Origin: Streptomyces tauricus
GTDB taxonomy: Bacteria; Actinomycetota; Actinomycetes; Streptomycetales; Streptomycetaceae
Reading direction: 5' to 3'
DNA: 64,000 nucleotides
Assembly: GCF_014650955.1 (NCBI RefSeq)
Contig: NZ_BMVY01000027.1
Span: 1 to 64,000, forward strand
The number at the start of each line of letters is the position of its first letter. Position 1 is the stretch's first letter. The translations under genes were made by a program, and so were the position numbers. A model generated the notes under the pieces. The model was not told where the DNA came from, made no database searches, and saw only the letters and a list, made by a program, of their open reading frames with translations. Positions 62,105 through 64,000 of this stretch are shown one piece after another.

Positions 62105-63049
62105 TCAGCGCCGGAGCCCCGCGCGGTACGCACCGGGCGGGGCTCCGTAGCGCTGCCGGAAGACCCGGCTGAAGTGGAACGGGCTGGTGAAGCCGGCGGC
62201 CACCGCCACCCGTTCCACCGGCAGGTCGGTGGCTTCGAGGAGCCGCGCCGCGTGCAGCAGCCGGGCGGCGAGCAGTGCCCGCATCGGTGACCGGCCGAGC
62301 TGCTGGGTGAAGAGATGGGCGAAGCGGGAGGGGGAGAGCGACACTCCGGCGGCCAATGTGTCGACCGTGTGCGGCGCTGCCGGATCGGCGGCGATACGTG
62401 CCTCCGCCCGGCGGATCCGTACGTCGACCCCCGGCCGGCCGGCTTCCCCGCCTGCGGTCGCGGTCGCGGTGGCGGTCGTGAGCAGGACGATCGACTCCAG
62501 GGAGCAGAGGGCGAGTTCGCGGGCGGCGGCGCCATGGGCGACGGCGACCCGGCCGGTCCGGGGCCCTCCGCGTTCCCCAGGCTCTCCGGGCTCGTCGGGG
62601 TCCGGGGCCGGCGGGGCGCCCTCCCCCGTCCACCGCGCGTCGGCGAGCATCCGCCGGAACGTCTGCTCCAGCCGGTCCCGCACAGCGGCCGGTACCGGCG
62701 TGACGGCGTACAGCCGGTCACCGAGCAGGTGGGGTCGCAGCCGGTCCGTCCAGGCCGGGCGGGCCTGGCAGTGGGCCCACCAGAACGTCCACCGCCGGGC
62801 GCCCGGCGCGACGGCGTAGCGGTGGGGCACACCGGGGCCGAGGACGACCAGGTCGCCCGCGCCCGACAGGCTCTCGGCGGCTCCCTGGGACAGCCGTCCC
62901 GCGCCGCCCGTGGTCCAGGTGAACAGCCAGCTGTCGGCGCCGCCCGGCCGGTTGACGCTGTAGCCGGGGCGTTGATCGAAGCGGCCGACGGTCACCAGGC
63001 CCGGCGGCGGGGACGGCGCGGCAGCCTCGGGCAACTCGTCAGCACGCAC
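62105..63049 (-). CDS. AraC-family transcriptional regulator
   Basis: The 314-residue protein has an N-terminal cupin-like sensing domain (FTWTTGGAGRLSQG..., DLVVLGPGVPHRYAVAP) and two C-terminal HTH motifs (VDTLAAGVSLSPSRFAHLFTQQLGRSPMRALLAARLL and VERVAVAAGFTSPFHFSRVFRQRYGAPPGAYR). A Gly/Pro/Glu-rich linker lies at about 145-165. GTG 63049 is chosen because GGAGG lies 6 nt upstream; ATG 63055 abuts it. It is divergent from the dioxygenase gene across 69 bp and likely controls it. In that gap GGGAAAGCGCTTGTCCC (63061-63077) is a near-palindromic candidate site. Confidence 0.88.
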   Translation of the reverse strand: MRADELPEAAAPSPPPGLVTVGRFDQRPGYSVNRPGGADSWLFTWTTGGAGRLSQGAAESLSGAGDLVVLGPGVPHRYAVAPGARRWTFWWAHCQARPAWTDRLRPHLLGDRLYAVTPVPAAVRDRLEQTFRRMLADARWTGEGAPPAPDPDEPGEPGERGGPRTGRVAVAHGAAARELALCSLESIVLLTTATATATAGGEAGRPGVDVRIRRAEARIAADPAAPHTVDTLAAGVSLSPSRFAHLFTQQLGRSPMRALLAARLLHAARLLEATDLPVERVAVAAGFTSPFHFSRVFRQRYGAPPGAYRAGLRR

Positions 63050-63118
63050 AGGCATCCTCCGGGAAAGCGCTTGTCCCTAGCGTGGGGCATACCGGGCACG
63101 GAGCGAAGGGGTGGTCGC

Positions 63119-63958
63119 ATGGCAGTCACGGACAGGGGTCTCGTTCGGCACTTCGAGGAGGACGGCTTCGCGTTGGCGCGCGGGTTGTTCGCCCCGGCGG
63201 AGATCGACGCGCTGTGCGCCGAATTCACCGCGCTGCACGCGGCCGGGCCGGTCCCGGGGCACTTCCAGCCCCGCGCGACCGGCTCGGCCGGGGCGACCGG
63301 AGGGGCCCAAGCGGCCGGGGTCGCCTCGGCCGTCGACCCGCTGGACGTCTACCCGCGGATCATGCAGCCGCATCGCATCAACGACCTGGCCCGCCGCTTC
63401 CTCCTCGACCCCCGGCTGCGCTCGGTGCTCCAACTCCTGCTCGGTGAGGAGGTGTTGGCGGCCCAGAGCATGTTCTACTTCAAGCCCCCGGGCGCCCGGG
63501 GGCAGGCCCTGCACCAGGACAACTTCTATCTGCGGACCGAGCCGGGCACATGCGTGGCCGCCTGGATCGCCTGCGACGCGATCGACCGGGTGAACGGCGG
63601 TCTGGAGGTCGTCCCGGGCACCCACCGCATGGAGGTGTTCTGTCCCGAGGAGGCCGACGAGGGGCTGTCGTTCGCCCGCGAGTACGTTCCGCCGCCGCCC
63701 GGCCTGTCCGCCGTGCCGGTGGACATGGAACCGGGCGACGTCCTCTTCTTCAACGGCAGCCTGGTGCACGGCTCCCCGCCCAACCGCAGTACCGACCGTT
63801 TCCGCCGCTCGTTCATCGGCCACTACGTCGGCCGCTCCACGGAACGCATCGGCCGCTACTACCCCACCCTGGCCATGAGCGGGGATCCCGTCCCGCTGCC
63901 GGAGAGCGAGGGCGCGGGCCCGTGCGGTACCGAGTTCGCCCCGGCGGGGCCGCATTGA
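63119..63958 (+). CDS. phytanoyl-CoA dioxygenase (PhyH) family Fe(II)/2-oxoglutarate oxygenase
   Basis: The 279-residue protein has the PhyH jelly-roll with the iron ligands H-x-D in LHQDNFYLR and the distal His in SLVHGSPPNRSTDRFRRSFIGHYV, the following Arg binding 2-oxoglutarate. An Ala/Gly-rich insertion lies at about residues 57-78. Start ATG 63119 is preceded by GAAGGGG; the upstream frame is a shadow of the AraC gene. The substrate is unknown. Its location opposite an AraC sensor suggests inducible oxidation of a small molecule. Confidence 0.86.
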   Translation: MAVTDRGLVRHFEEDGFALARGLFAPAEIDALCAEFTALHAAGPVPGHFQPRATGSAGATGGAQAAGVASAVDPLDVYPRIMQPHRINDLARRFLLDPRLRSVLQLLLGEEVLAAQSMFYFKPPGARGQALHQDNFYLRTEPGTCVAAWIACDAIDRVNGGLEVVPGTHRMEVFCPEEADEGLSFAREYVPPPPGLSAVPVDMEPGDVLFFNGSLVHGSPPNRSTDRFRRSFIGHYVGRSTERIGRYYPTLAMSGDPVPLPESEGAGPCGTEFAPAGPH

Positions 63959-63973
63959 GAGAGGGGGCGGGGG

Positions 63974-64000
63974 TCAGGACCGCAGCAACTCCGCGGCGCC
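63974..64000 (-). CDS. possible 3' end of a minus-strand gene continuing beyond the window
   Basis: The minus-strand reading from 64000 gives GAAELLRS followed by TGA at 63974-63976. This is a plausible C-terminus of a gene convergent with the PhyH gene, but 27 bases are too few to identify a product or even to be sure of the frame. Confidence 0.25.
   Translation of the reverse strand, partial: GAAELLRS

Overview
The window is high-GC (about 70%) DNA with GTG/TTG starts, 1-4 bp ATGA/GTGA overlaps, abundant SpoIIE-type phosphatases, an SSI protease inhibitor and a perfect CebR box. All of this points to a Streptomyces chromosome, probably an arm or accessory-rich region because housekeeping-type genes appear as second copies (an isolated ctaD, and a qcrB coupled to an ECF41 sigma factor). 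No tRNA, rRNA, CRISPR array, transposase or phage gene was seen.

Layout. 1-1101: 3' part of a cytochrome oxidase subunit I gene. 1200-6937 (minus): M6 metalloprotease, secreted GH5 glycosidase, and an Otr(A)/TetM-type ribosomal protection GTPase preceded by a short upstream ORF. 7145-14095 (plus): one translationally coupled operon for a form II CoxSLM molybdenum hydroxylase with its AAA+, VWA and XdhC maturation factors. 14099-19617: a metallophosphoesterase and two divergent PP2C (SpoIIE) phosphatases. 19651-22504: three-copy intergenic repeat, a secreted S1 protease with an unusual repeat tail, and a DJ-1/PfpI protein with a leaderless-type promoter.

22969-29262 is the most striking block. 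It encodes a 71-residue double-glycine peptide without cysteine, then a perfect 15-bp hairpin, then an HlyD-like protein and two NHLM-type ABC transporters, the first with a C39 peptidase. It is a self-contained peptide maturation/export cassette with no visible modifying enzyme.

29319-36250: a DHA2 efflux pump under a double palindromic operator, and a minus-strand group of solute-binding lipoprotein, a fused two-domain permease and an MFS pump, with no ATPase nearby, plus a GNAT gene. 36302-38568: degenerate HATPase protein facing a TTA-containing STAS antagonist, a double-MerR regulator and a small conserved-looking ORF. 38716-44407: SSI-type inhibitor, hypothetical proteins, an NCS1 permease and an FMN-dependent lactate 2-monooxygenase-like enzyme.

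44497-58297 contains two related large minus-strand proteins that combine an ECF-sigma-like N-terminus, an HxxxCxxC zinc-finger-like segment, a transmembrane helix and an extracellular ricin-like domain. Between them lie the ECF41 sigma factor/qcrB pair, a frameshifted GH2 beta-galactosidase and a third PP2C phosphatase. 58645-64000: an ArsB/SLC13-type permease, a GH9 endoglucanase behind a CebR operator, and a divergent AraC regulator/phytanoyl-CoA dioxygenase pair.

Together the window carries secreted polymer degradation, partner-switching signalling, peptide export and optional respiratory functions. Functions come from motif reading only; no database search was run.
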